Of a stretch of 18,110 bases of DNA, positions 1 through 7,271 are shown in pieces (the stretch's first letter is position 1; the number at the start of each line of letters is the position of its first letter). A program made the position numbers and the translations under genes. The notes under the pieces are model-generated. The model did no database searches and had not been told where the DNA came from. It worked only from the letters and a program-made list of their open reading frames with translations. This DNA is from an uncultured Rhodoferax sp. (GTDB lineage Bacteria; Pseudomonadota; Gammaproteobacteria; Burkholderiales; Burkholderiaceae_C): contig CAKZJN010000454.1 in the NCBI GenBank assembly GCA_936943465.1, forward strand, positions 1 through 18,110, in the 5' to 3' direction.

Positions 1-522
1 CACCCCACGCAGGGGCTGCTGGACATGTTCACCATCCGGCATTTCAAGAAGGACTTTTCCAACCTCACGGTCGCCATCGTTGGGGACGTGCTGCACTCGC
101 GCGTGGCGCGTTCCGACATCCATGCGCTCACCACGCTGGGTTGTGCCGAGGTGCGCGTGGTCGGCCCGAATACGCTGGTGCCGTCCGACATGGCGCACAT
201 GGGCGTGCGCGTGTGCCGCACGCTCGAAGAGGGCATCAAGGATTGCGACGTGGTCATCATGCTGCGCCTGCAGAACGAGCGCATGAGCGGTGCGCTGCTG
301 CCCTCCAGCCAGGAGTTTTTCAAGCGCTTTGGCCTGACGCCCGAGAAATTGCAACTCGCCAAGAGTGATGCCATCGTGATGCACCCGGGTCCGATCAACC
401 GGGGTGTGGAAATTGACTCGGCCGTGGTCGACGGCAAGCAGAGCGTGATCCTGCCGCAGGTGACGTTTGGCATTGCCGTGCGCATGGCCGTGATGAGCAT
501 TGTGGCGGGCAACGAAGCATGA
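1..522 (+). CDS. pyrB: aspartate carbamoyltransferase catalytic chain, C-terminal part (5' end outside window)
   Basis: Catalyses carbamoyl phosphate + aspartate to carbamoyl aspartate, the first committed step of pyrimidine synthesis, in the cytoplasm. The open frame runs from base 1 and opens with HPTQ, the conserved carbamoyl-phosphate-binding motif of the family. LRLQNER then matches the R-x-Q aspartate-site motif, and HPGPINRG is the conserved loop near the C-terminus. 173 residues are visible; a full protein is about 310-320, so roughly the first 145 residues lie upstream. The in-frame ATG at 25 is internal. The stop overlaps the next start in an ATGA (519-522), implying translational coupling. 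In Pseudomonas-type bacteria this chain assembles with an inactive dihydroorotase homologue (PyrC'), and such a gene is present two genes downstream. Identification is secure; the complex is inferred. Confidence 0.96.
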   Translation, partial: HPTQGLLDMFTIRHFKKDFSNLTVAIVGDVLHSRVARSDIHALTTLGCAEVRVVGPNTLVPSDMAHMGVRVCRTLEEGIKDCDVVIMLRLQNERMSGALLPSSQEFFKRFGLTPEKLQLAKSDAIVMHPGPINRGVEIDSAVVDGKQSVILPQVTFGIAVRMAVMSIVAGNEA

Positions 523-1622
523 GCAGCATCACCACTTCCCCTTTCTGGAGTACGGGCATTGAGCAGCTCAAGGCCTATGTGCCGGGCGAGCAGCCGCAGA
601 CCGATGGCTGGATCAAACTCAACACCAACGAAATGCCGTACCCCCCGTCGCTGCGCGCCTTGCAGGCCATTCGCGATGGGGTGAACGAGAAGCTGCGGCT
701 CTACCCCGACCCCAGCGGCACCGCGCTGCGCGGAGCCATTGCCAACCAATACGGCCTGAGCCCAGCGCAAGTTTTCCTGGGCAATGGCTCCGACGAGGTC
801 TTGGGCCATGCCTTCCTGGGCCTGCTCAAACACGACAAGCCCATTCTGTACCCCGACATCAGCTACAGCTTTTATCCGGTGTGGTGCGGTCTGTACGGCA
901 TCGCCTACCAGCAAGTGCCGCTCAACGCGCGCTTTGAAGTGGATGTGGCCGACTACAAGGTGCCCAACGGCGGCATCATCATCCCCAACCCCAACGCGCC
1001 GACCGGCATCGCCTTGTCGCTGGCCCAACTGCGCGAACTGCTGGAAGCCAACCGTGGCTCGGTGGTGGTGATTGACGAGGCCTATGTGGACTTTGGCGCC
1101 GAAAGCGCGGTCAAGCTGATCCCCGAATTTGACAACCTGCTGGTGGTGCACACCCTGTCCAAATCGCGCGCGCTGGCCGGTTTGCGCGTCGGCTATGCCA
1201 TGGGCCACCCCGCGCTCATCGAAGGCCTGAACCGCGTCAAGGACAGCTTCAACTCCTACCCGATGGACCGCCTGGCCCTGGCGGGTGCACAGGCGGCCAT
1301 TGAAGACACCGCCTACTTTCAGCAGCTCACGCAGTCGGTCATTGCCAGCCGCGATTGGCTGACGGCCGAGCTGGCCAAACTGGGTTTTGAGACGCTGCCG
1401 TCGAGTGCCAACTTTGTCTTCAGTCACCACCCGCAGTTTGCGGCGTCCTGGTTGCTCGAGCAACTGCGTGCGCGGCGCATTCTGGTGCGCTACTTTGCCA
1501 AGCCGCGCATTGACGGCCACCTGCGCATTACGGTGGGCACGCAAGCGGAGTGCGAGGCGCTGGTACTGGCGCTGCAACAGATCGTGACCGTTGCCGGTCA
1601 AAAGCAAGAGGTTTCCGTATGA
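519..1622 (+). CDS. hisC: histidinol-phosphate aminotransferase-type PLP enzyme
   Basis: PLP-dependent fold type I aminotransferase. HisC converts imidazole-acetol phosphate and glutamate to histidinol phosphate and 2-oxoglutarate, and some paralogues act on aromatic amino acids. Length is 367 residues, normal for HisC. LNTNEMPYPPS near residue 35, YPDPSG near 65 and NPNAPTG near 160 are the usual substrate and cofactor segments. VIDEAYVDF near 185 holds the PLP-ring Asp and Tyr. SKSRALAGLRVGY contains the Schiff-base lysine, Lys215, and LRITVGT near the end carries the carboxylate-binding Arg. ATG at 519 overlaps the pyrB stop, and the stop overlaps the next start (ATGA 1619-1622), so the gene is coupled on both sides. 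It sits outside any his operon here, so it may be a second HisC copy. The family call is firm; the substrate is inferred. Confidence 0.9.
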   Translation: MSSITTSPFWSTGIEQLKAYVPGEQPQTDGWIKLNTNEMPYPPSLRALQAIRDGVNEKLRLYPDPSGTALRGAIANQYGLSPAQVFLGNGSDEVLGHAFLGLLKHDKPILYPDISYSFYPVWCGLYGIAYQQVPLNARFEVDVADYKVPNGGIIIPNPNAPTGIALSLAQLRELLEANRGSVVVIDEAYVDFGAESAVKLIPEFDNLLVVHTLSKSRALAGLRVGYAMGHPALIEGLNRVKDSFNSYPMDRLALAGAQAAIEDTAYFQQLTQSVIASRDWLTAELAKLGFETLPSSANFVFSHHPQFAASWLLEQLRARRILVRYFAKPRIDGHLRITVGTQAECEALVLALQQIVTVAGQKQEVSV

Positions 1623-2890
1623 ATATCCTGATCCAGGGCGGCCGCGTCATTGACCCCGCCAGCGGCCATGACGCAGTGGCCGATGTGGCCATTGCAGACG
1701 GCAAGATTCTCGCCATCGGCGCAACGCCCGCCGGCTTTGCGGCAGAGCAAACCCTCAACGCCGCTGGTTGCGTCGTGGCACCGGGGCTGGTGGACCTATC
1801 GGTTCGCATGGGCGGCATGTTGGGCTCCGAACTCGCCGCAGCGGTGGCCGGTGGTGTCACCAGTGTGGTCTGCCCGCCCGACACCGAACCGGTGCTGGAT
1901 GTGACCGGTCTGGTGGAAATGCTGCACTACCGCAGCCAGCAGCTCAAGCTGGCGCGCGTGTTTCCGCTTGGCGCACTTACGCGCAAGCTCGAAGGCGAAG
2001 TGCTGGCCGAAATGTCCAGCCTGACTGCCGCCGGCTGCATTGGCTTCAGCCAGGCTGAAGTGCCGTTGGCCAATACCCAGGTCATGCAACGCGCGCTGCA
2101 ATACGCAGCCACCTTTGGCTACACCGTCTGGCTGCGTCCGCAGGAATTGCACTTGGGCAAGGGCGTGGCGGCCAGTGGCCCCTTGGCCACGCGGCTGGGC
2201 CTGAGCGGCGTGCCGGTTGCTGCCGAAACGATCGCACTGCACACGATTTTTGAGCTGATGCGCGCCACCAAGGCGCGCGTTCACCTATGCCGCATCAGCA
2301 GCGCCGCCGGTGTGGAGCTGGTGCGCCAGGCCAAGGCCGAAGGCCTGCCGGTGAGCTGTGATGTGAGTATCAACTCGCTGCACCTGACCGACCACGACAT
2401 CGGCTTCTTTGACAGCCGTATGCGCGTCACGCCGGTGTTGCGCCAGCAGCGCGACCGTGACGCCCTGCGTGCCGCGCTGGCCGATGGCACCATCGACGCG
2501 CTGGTCTCCGACCACACGCCGGTGGATGAAGACCACAAGGCGCTGCCGTTTGCCGAGAGCGAGCCCGGTGCCACGGGACTGGAATTGTTGCTGAGTCTGA
2601 CCCTGAAGTGGGCGCAGGACAGCCAGGTGGCTTTGCCTGCCGCATTGGCCACCATCACGCGCCGACCGGCTGCCGTGATGGACTCGGCGCTGGGCGGCTT
2701 GTCCGGGCAGATTGGAAGCCTGTCGGTTGGTTCGGTGGCCGACGTCTGCCTGTTTGACCCGCAGGCGCACTGGACGGTACAACCCGATGCACTGCGCAGT
2801 GAAGGTAAACACACGCCCTTTAGTGGCTACGAGTTGCCGGGTCGGGTGCGTGCCACGCTGGTGGCGGGAGTTCTGGCGTTTCAGGCCTGA
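1619..2890 (+). CDS. pyrX: dihydroorotase-like protein lacking metal ligands (PyrC'/PyrX type)
   Basis: Amidohydrolase-fold homologue of dihydroorotase, 423 residues. The start is the ATG at 1619, which overlaps the previous stop; the open frame extends to 1550 but that would invade hisC. Overall landmarks are kept: APGLVDL near 55, AAAVAGGVTSVVCPPDTEP near 73-91 and SDHTPVDEDHK near 297-307. The catalytic metal ligands are not. The HxH after the PGLVD segment reads S61-V62-R63, the HxS segment reads VHLCRISS with Arg225, the TPHH segment reads VSINSLHL, and the His of DHxPH is Val302. Asp298 remains. In Pseudomonas putida an analogous inactive PyrC' overlaps pyrB and is required for an active aspartate carbamoyltransferase holoenzyme, so a structural role is likely. 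A separate active dihydroorotase should exist elsewhere in the genome. Confidence 0.88.
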   Translation: MNILIQGGRVIDPASGHDAVADVAIADGKILAIGATPAGFAAEQTLNAAGCVVAPGLVDLSVRMGGMLGSELAAAVAGGVTSVVCPPDTEPVLDVTGLVEMLHYRSQQLKLARVFPLGALTRKLEGEVLAEMSSLTAAGCIGFSQAEVPLANTQVMQRALQYAATFGYTVWLRPQELHLGKGVAASGPLATRLGLSGVPVAAETIALHTIFELMRATKARVHLCRISSAAGVELVRQAKAEGLPVSCDVSINSLHLTDHDIGFFDSRMRVTPVLRQQRDRDALRAALADGTIDALVSDHTPVDEDHKALPFAESEPGATGLELLLSLTLKWAQDSQVALPAALATITRRPAAVMDSALGGLSGQIGSLSVGSVADVCLFDPQAHWTVQPDALRSEGKHTPFSGYELPGRVRATLVAGVLAFQA

Positions 2891-2914
2891 GACCGTGGGG
2901 CGCGCTTGTATGAT
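2886..2914 (+). promoter_or_regulatory. possible sigma-70 promoter for the GGDEF/EAL gene
   Basis: TATGAT at 2909-2914 is a 5/6 match to a -10 element, and CTGAGA at 2887-2892 is a 4/6 match to a -35 with a 16-base spacer. It overlaps the end of the pyrC'-like gene and lies about 45 bases before the GTG start. Seen by eye only; it could be chance. Confidence 0.3.
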
Positions 2915-2957
2915 CCCGCCAGGGATAAAAAGATAAAGAAGCGACCTCACCGTTTAC

Positions 2958-4679
2958 GTGCACGAATCGATTTACCAGGAAACCTTTGAGAACGCGGCCA
3001 TTGGCTTGGCCCACCTGTCGTTGGATGGCAAGTGGGTTCGCGTCAACCGCAAGCTGTGCGACATCACCGGCTACGACCGGCAGGAACTGCTAGCCCTGTC
3101 CTTTCAGGGCATTACCCACCCGGAAGACCAATTGCAGGACGCCATGCATCTGGCGCAGTTGGTGTCGCGCCGGACCCGCTCCTACGACATTGAAAAACGC
3201 TATATCCGCAAGAGTGGCGATGTGGTGTGGGTGCGGGTGCAGGTGTCGGTGGTTTTTGATCCCGAAGGCGTGGCCCAGTTTGGGATTGCCGTGGTGCAGG
3301 ACATCAGCGAGAAGAAGCAGGCTTCGTTGCTCATCGAGCGCATGACCTATAGCGACCAGTTGACCGGCCTGGCCAACCGGGCCTTGCTGGGCGACCGGAT
3401 GCAGCAAGCCATGACGGTGGCGCGCCGGCGCGGGCGCATGGTGGCCGTGGTGTTTCTGGACCTGGATGGCTTCAAGGCGGTCAATGACCTGCATGGCCAT
3501 GTGGTGGGCGATCTGCTGTTGCGCGCGCTGGCTAGCCGCATGAAGGAAGGCCTGCGCGATGGCGACACCTTGGCCCGGATGGGGGGCGACGAGTTTGTCG
3601 CCGTGTTCTTGGACTTGCAGGATACGCAGGCCGGTGCGCCCATGCTCTCACGCCTGTTGTCGGTAACTTCGCAGCCGGTGAAGATCGGAGAGCTGTCCTT
3701 GCAACTCTCGGCCAGTTTGGGCGTGACCTTTTACCCGCAAGCCGAAGAGGTGGATGCCGACCAGTTGTTGCGCCAAGCCGACCAGGCCATGTACCAGGCC
3801 AAGCTGGCGGGCAAAAACCGCTTTCATGTATTTGATGCCGAACGTGACCGCGACGCACGCGGACACCATGCCAGCCTGGAGCGCATTCGCCTGGCCTTGC
3901 AGAACCGCGAGTTTGTGCTGCATTACCAGCCCAAGGTGAATATGCGTACGCGCGCCGTGGTGGGGGTTGAGGCACTGATCCGCTGGGCCCATCCCACCGA
4001 GGGGCTGCTGTCACCCGCGCAGTTTTTGCCGCTGATTGAAAACCACCGCTTGATTGTGGAAATTGGCGACTGGGTGATTTACCAGGCGCTTACCCAACTG
4101 ACGCTCTGGCAGGCAGAGGGCGTGCACCTGCCGATCAGCGTCAACGTCAGCGCCATGCAGATTCAGCAGGCGGATTTTCTGGACCGGCTGCAGAGTGTCA
4201 TGGCAGCGTTCCCCACACTGCAGCCGCACAGCCTGCAACTGGAAATTCTGGAAACCAGCGCACTCGACGACATCGACCAGGTGGCCCGGTTTATTGCCCA
4301 GTGCGACGCCTTGAGCGTGGATTTTTCATTGGACGACTTTGGCACCGGCTACTCCTCGCTCACGTACCTGAAGCGGCTGCCGATTCCCATCGTGAAGATC
4401 GACCAGAGCTTTGTACGCGACATGCTCAAAGACCGCGACAACGTGCACATTCTGGACGGCATTTTGTGGATCATGCGGCAACTGCGGCGCACCGTGATTG
4501 CCGAGGGCGTGGAGACGTTGGAGCATGGTCGGGCGCTGATGGACCTGGGTTGCGAACTGGCGCAGGGTTACGGCATCGGGCGGCCCATGCCAGTGGATCA
4601 GGTGCCGCCGTGGATACAGCGTTGGCAAGACGATGCCGACTGGCAAGAGGTGGCGCTGGTGCCCCGCACCGCGATCTGA
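2958..4679 (+). CDS. PAS-GGDEF-EAL cyclic-di-GMP signalling protein
   Basis: Predicted cytoplasmic cyclic-di-GMP enzyme of 573 residues with no membrane segment. An N-terminal PAS sensor (about 5-120) is followed by a diguanylate cyclase domain (about 125-295) with an intact GGDEF at 209-213. RDGD at 200-203, five residues before it, matches the RxxD product-inhibition site. A phosphodiesterase domain (about 305-555) has EAL at 338-340, DDFGTGYSS and IAEGVET. Both active sites look complete, so it could make, degrade or switch between the two. The start is a GTG at 2958: an in-frame stop at 2934-2936 and the absence of an upstream ATG leave it as the best choice, and the PAS fold begins within a few residues. 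The ribosome site is poor (AAGAAG about 16 bases upstream). It is convergent with another GGDEF gene. Confidence 0.93.
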   Translation: MHESIYQETFENAAIGLAHLSLDGKWVRVNRKLCDITGYDRQELLALSFQGITHPEDQLQDAMHLAQLVSRRTRSYDIEKRYIRKSGDVVWVRVQVSVVFDPEGVAQFGIAVVQDISEKKQASLLIERMTYSDQLTGLANRALLGDRMQQAMTVARRRGRMVAVVFLDLDGFKAVNDLHGHVVGDLLLRALASRMKEGLRDGDTLARMGGDEFVAVFLDLQDTQAGAPMLSRLLSVTSQPVKIGELSLQLSASLGVTFYPQAEEVDADQLLRQADQAMYQAKLAGKNRFHVFDAERDRDARGHHASLERIRLALQNREFVLHYQPKVNMRTRAVVGVEALIRWAHPTEGLLSPAQFLPLIENHRLIVEIGDWVIYQALTQLTLWQAEGVHLPISVNVSAMQIQQADFLDRLQSVMAAFPTLQPHSLQLEILETSALDDIDQVARFIAQCDALSVDFSLDDFGTGYSSLTYLKRLPIPIVKIDQSFVRDMLKDRDNVHILDGILWIMRQLRRTVIAEGVETLEHGRALMDLGCELAQGYGIGRPMPVDQVPPWIQRWQDDADWQEVALVPRTAI

Positions 4680-4681
4680 TC

Positions 4682-4705
4682 ACCGGGCCAAACCGCCGGC
4701 CCGGT
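4682..4705. terminator. GC-rich hairpin between convergent genes
   Basis: ACCGGGCC (4682-4689) pairs perfectly with GGCCCGGT (4698-4705) around an 8-base loop. It fills the 31-base gap between the stop codons of the two convergent cyclic-di-GMP genes. There is no long T run on either side, so intrinsic termination is plausible but not certain; it could also simply protect the mRNA 3' ends. Confidence 0.5.
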
Positions 4706-4710
4706 TCGGC

Positions 4711-6501
4711 CTAAAGCGGACGCTTGTTGCGTTCCTGGCCAGCGTCAAAAAAGTGGAATCGGTTGCGACCGGCCTCTTTGGCCTGGTACATCGATTGGTC
4801 CGCGCGCCGCAGCAGCAAGTCGGTATGGGTGCCATCGCGCGGGTACACGGCGATGCCCATACTGGCGGAAACCTGCAAGCCGGTGTTGCCCACCGTGACC
4901 GGGTCAGAGGCGGCCTGCAGCAGGCGCTCCAGCACCGGTTCGGCGTCTTCGGCCTGTGTCAGGTCGACCAGCACGGCCACAAATTCGTCACCACCGAGCC
5001 GCGCCAGCGTGTCGCCGTCGCGCAGGGCGCCCTTCATGCGCTGGGCCACCGCAATCAGCAACTGGTCGCCCATGCTGTGGCCGTAGCGGTCGTTGACCGC
5101 CTTAAAGCCGTCCAGATCCAGAAACACCACAGCCAGACTTTGCTGTCGCCGTTGGCTCTGGCGCATGGCCTGTTGCAGACGGTCGGCCAGCAACAAGCGG
5201 TTGGGCAGGTTGGTTAGCGCATCAAAGTGCGCCATGGTCTCCAACTGCCGTTGGTAGGTTTTCATGGCGGTGATGTCGACAAACATCACCACATAGTTCT
5301 GCACCGCACCCTGGGCGTCGAGCACCGTGCTGATGGTGAGCAGCTCGGCATAGGGCGTGCCATTTTTTTGGTGGCTCCAAATTTCTCCGCTCCAGTGGCC
5401 CTTGTCTTTCAAGTCACGCCACATCGCTTCAAAGTAGGCCTCCGAATGGGGGCCCAGGCGGAACATGCTGGGCTGGGTGCCTAGGACCTCATCGCGGCTG
5501 TAACCGGTAATGCTGCTGAAGGTGGTGTTGACATCCACGATCATCGTGTCGGCATCGGTGATGGCGATGCCCTCGCGCGCATGGGTAAACACACTGGCGG
5601 CAAGCTTCAGCCTTTCCTTGGCCTGCTTGCGCTGGGTGATGTCGCGCAGCACCACGTGAATGGCCGCCGCTCCTTCAAACTGAATTGAGGTGCCCTGTAC
5701 CTCGACATCAAACACGCTGCCGTCCAGGCGCACAAACCGCGACTCCACCAAGGGCGGAATCGGTGTTTTGGACACAATGGCCTGCATGCGTGCAGCTTGT
5801 TGCCCACGGAAGTCGGGGTGAATCAGGTCTTGTGTGCTTTTGCCAACCAGTTCCGCGCCGGTCTCCGCGCCAAAGATGCGCACGGCCGCCGGGTTGACAT
5901 ACAGAATGACGCCCATGCGATGCACCAGCACCGGGTCGGGTGACCACTCCACCAGCGTGCGATAACGTTCTTCGCTGTCGCGCAGTTTTTGCGCCTCGGC
6001 ATCTTTCTCAATGGCAATACAGGCCAGCGAAGCCGACTGTTCGATCAGGGCCAGATCTTCGGCATCGGGCGCGCGCGGGCTGCGGTAGTAAATGGCAAAG
6101 GTGCCCAGCACACGACCGGTGGACGACAGAATCGGTTGCGACCAGCACGCTGCAAGCTGGGCCTGGGTCGCCAGCGGGAGGTAGGGCGCCCAGAACGGGT
6201 GGGTGGCGATGTTTTCGACCACCACACGCTGTCCGGTAAAGGCGGCCGTGCCGCAAGAGCCATTGGCTGGCCCGATATCGAGCCCGATCAGGGCATCGGA
6301 ATAAAAGCCGGGAAGGCTGGGGCCAAAAGCACGTCCGATGCGTTTGCCGTCAGCGTCCAGCAGCAACAGGCTGCAGATGGCACCGGGTCGAAGTTGCTCC
6401 AGGCCCAAAAGCAAAGTCTCCAGCGTACTGGCAAGCGGCGCGCTCTGCACCAGCTTTTCCAGCACCAGATTTTTGAACTGTGCTTCGTTTTGAACTTGCA
6501 A
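4711..6501 (-). CDS. GAF-PAS-PAS-GGDEF diguanylate cyclase
   Basis: Predicted soluble diguanylate cyclase (2 GTP to cyclic-di-GMP) of 596 residues. An N-terminal GAF domain (about 20-167) contains the GSCGTAAFTGQRVVVENI segment typical of GAF sensors with a cysteine after GS. Two PAS domains follow (about 175-295 and 300-413), then a GGDEF domain (about 420-585) with GGDEF at 503-507 and an RDGD inhibitory-site motif at 494-497. No EAL domain follows: the protein stops at FFDAGQERNKRPL, about where the EAL linker starts in the convergent neighbour, whose GGDEF region is clearly paralogous. The start is a TTG at 6501, chosen because AGGA (6510-6513 on the complement) lies 8 bases upstream and no ATG precedes the GAF domain. 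The ligand is unknown. Two dyads sit in the leader. Confidence 0.9.
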   Translation of the reverse strand: MQVQNEAQFKNLVLEKLVQSAPLASTLETLLLGLEQLRPGAICSLLLLDADGKRIGRAFGPSLPGFYSDALIGLDIGPANGSCGTAAFTGQRVVVENIATHPFWAPYLPLATQAQLAACWSQPILSSTGRVLGTFAIYYRSPRAPDAEDLALIEQSASLACIAIEKDAEAQKLRDSEERYRTLVEWSPDPVLVHRMGVILYVNPAAVRIFGAETGAELVGKSTQDLIHPDFRGQQAARMQAIVSKTPIPPLVESRFVRLDGSVFDVEVQGTSIQFEGAAAIHVVLRDITQRKQAKERLKLAASVFTHAREGIAITDADTMIVDVNTTFSSITGYSRDEVLGTQPSMFRLGPHSEAYFEAMWRDLKDKGHWSGEIWSHQKNGTPYAELLTISTVLDAQGAVQNYVVMFVDITAMKTYQRQLETMAHFDALTNLPNRLLLADRLQQAMRQSQRRQQSLAVVFLDLDGFKAVNDRYGHSMGDQLLIAVAQRMKGALRDGDTLARLGGDEFVAVLVDLTQAEDAEPVLERLLQAASDPVTVGNTGLQVSASMGIAVYPRDGTHTDLLLRRADQSMYQAKEAGRNRFHFFDAGQERNKRPL

Positions 6502-6509
6502 GCCTGATT

Positions 6510-6513
6510 TCCT
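6510..6513 (-). promoter_or_regulatory. ribosome binding site supporting a TTG start
   Basis: On the complement AGGA lies 8 bases before the TTG at 6501. This spacing is the main reason for accepting the non-ATG start of the GAF-PAS-PAS-GGDEF gene. Confidence 0.6.
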
Positions 6514-6526
6514 GTTTGTATTTTGG

Positions 6527-6556
6527 GGCTGATGTCAGCCTGGGGTTCCCCTCAGG
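6527..6556. repeat. two adjacent dyads in the leader of the GGDEF gene
   Basis: GGCTGA-TG-TCAGCC (6527-6540) is a perfect 6-bp inverted repeat. It abuts CCTGGGGTTCCCCTCAGG (6539-6556), which folds into a stem of CCTG/CAGG plus GGG/CCC with one bulged base. Both lie 26-55 bases upstream of the TTG start of the minus-strand GGDEF gene, so they could be operator sites or leader RNA hairpins. The sequence does not resemble the cyclic-di-GMP riboswitch consensus. Function is not known. Confidence 0.45.
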
Positions 6557-6622
6557 GCAGGTATGGTACTACCGTCTTCCATCAGGTGCAGTACTGACGC
6601 GCATGGCCATTTGTATGCAGGT

Positions 6623-6636
6623 TTGATGCATGTCAA
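6623..6636. promoter_or_regulatory. FNR/CRP-family binding site (FNR-like box)
   Basis: TTGATGCATGTCAA matches the FNR consensus TTGAT-N4-ATCAA at nine of ten defined bases and is also close to the Dnr/NnrR form (TTGAC-N4-GTCAA). It lies in the 248-base spacer between the minus-strand diguanylate cyclase and the plus-strand PAS/chemoreceptor pair, centred about 120 bases before the PAS gene. Regulation by oxygen or nitric oxide would fit an Aer-like energy sensor. The match is seen directly; which gene it controls is inferred. Confidence 0.6.
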
Positions 6637-6664
6637 TCATGCTTCAAGGGGTTTGTCGAAGTCC

Positions 6665-6692
6665 TTGCGGAAAAGACAAAAACAGGGATGAT
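6665..6692 (+). promoter_or_regulatory. weak sigma-70-like promoter for the PAS/chemoreceptor operon
   Basis: TTGCGG (6665-6670) and GATGAT (6687-6692, 4/6 to TATAAT) are separated by 16 bases. A start near 6699 would put the FNR-like box at about -70, a class I-type position. This is a weak candidate, kept because of that geometry. No flagellar sigma-28 pattern was recognised in the spacer. Confidence 0.25.
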
Positions 6693-6749
6693 GCACAGCG
6701 CACAAGGTTAGTGCGAATATTGCCCTGCAACACACAAGGCGACACTCCA

Positions 6750-7271
6750 ATGAATCACATCGAAACCGTTTCTCCTGCGCGGGAACGCATCATGCGAGAG
6801 GATGATTTCCTCGTCTCCAAAACCGATCTCAAGGGCCGCATCACCTACGGCAACCGCATCTTTATTGAGTATTCCGGTTACAGCGAAGAAGAACTGCTGG
6901 GAAAGCAGCACAACATCGTGCGCCACCCCGATATGCCGCGTGGCGTGTTCAAGTTTCTTTGGGACACCCTGGAGTCGCGTAAAGAGTGCTTTGCCTATGT
7001 GAAGAACCGCTCGAAAGACGGCGGTTTTTACTGGGTTTTTGCCAATGTCACGCCCTCGTTCAATGCCCAGGGGCAGGTCGAGGGCTACTTTTCCGTGCGC
7101 CGCAAGCCGCGCGCTTCGGGCATCGCGGTGGTCAGCGGCATCTACCAACAGATGCTGGAAGAAGAACGCCGAGCCGGCCCGAAAGACGCCTGTGCCGCAT
7201 CGCTGGCACTTTTGACCCACGCACTGGCCCAACAAGGGGTGAGCTATGAAAACTTCATTCTTTCAATCTGA
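6750..7271 (+). CDS. Aer-like PAS domain protein (CetB-like energy sensor subunit)
   Basis: A 173-residue protein holding one PAS domain and no membrane segment or signalling domain. The PAS region (about residues 20-120) closely follows the N-terminus of the E. coli aerotaxis receptor Aer: TDLKGRITYGN, SGYSEEELLGKQHNIVRHPDMPRGVF, VKNRSKDGGFYWV and GYFSVRRKP correspond to Aer segments around its FAD pocket. A FAD-binding redox sensor is therefore likely. About 50 residues follow the PAS, partly helical. The start at 6750 has AAGG at 6736-6739; the in-frame ATG at 6630 would add an unrelated 40-residue tail and is rejected. Its last 26 bases overlap the next gene, a chemoreceptor lacking an extracellular sensor. 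That resembles Campylobacter CetB (PAS) and CetA (transducer), which work as two proteins. The partner role is inferred. Confidence 0.85.
   Translation: MNHIETVSPARERIMREDDFLVSKTDLKGRITYGNRIFIEYSGYSEEELLGKQHNIVRHPDMPRGVFKFLWDTLESRKECFAYVKNRSKDGGFYWVFANVTPSFNAQGQVEGYFSVRRKPRASGIAVVSGIYQQMLEEERRAGPKDACAASLALLTHALAQQGVSYENFILSI

Noticed and set aside
1550..1618. Longer dihydroorotase-like protein starting at 1550
   Set aside because: It would overlap the conserved C-terminus of hisC by over 70 bases; the ATGA overlap at 1619 is the natural start.
6630..6749. In-frame ATG at 6630 extending the Aer-like PAS protein
   Set aside because: The start overlaps the FNR-like box, the extra 40 residues show no domain, and 6750 has an AAGG site and matches the length of the Aer N-terminus.
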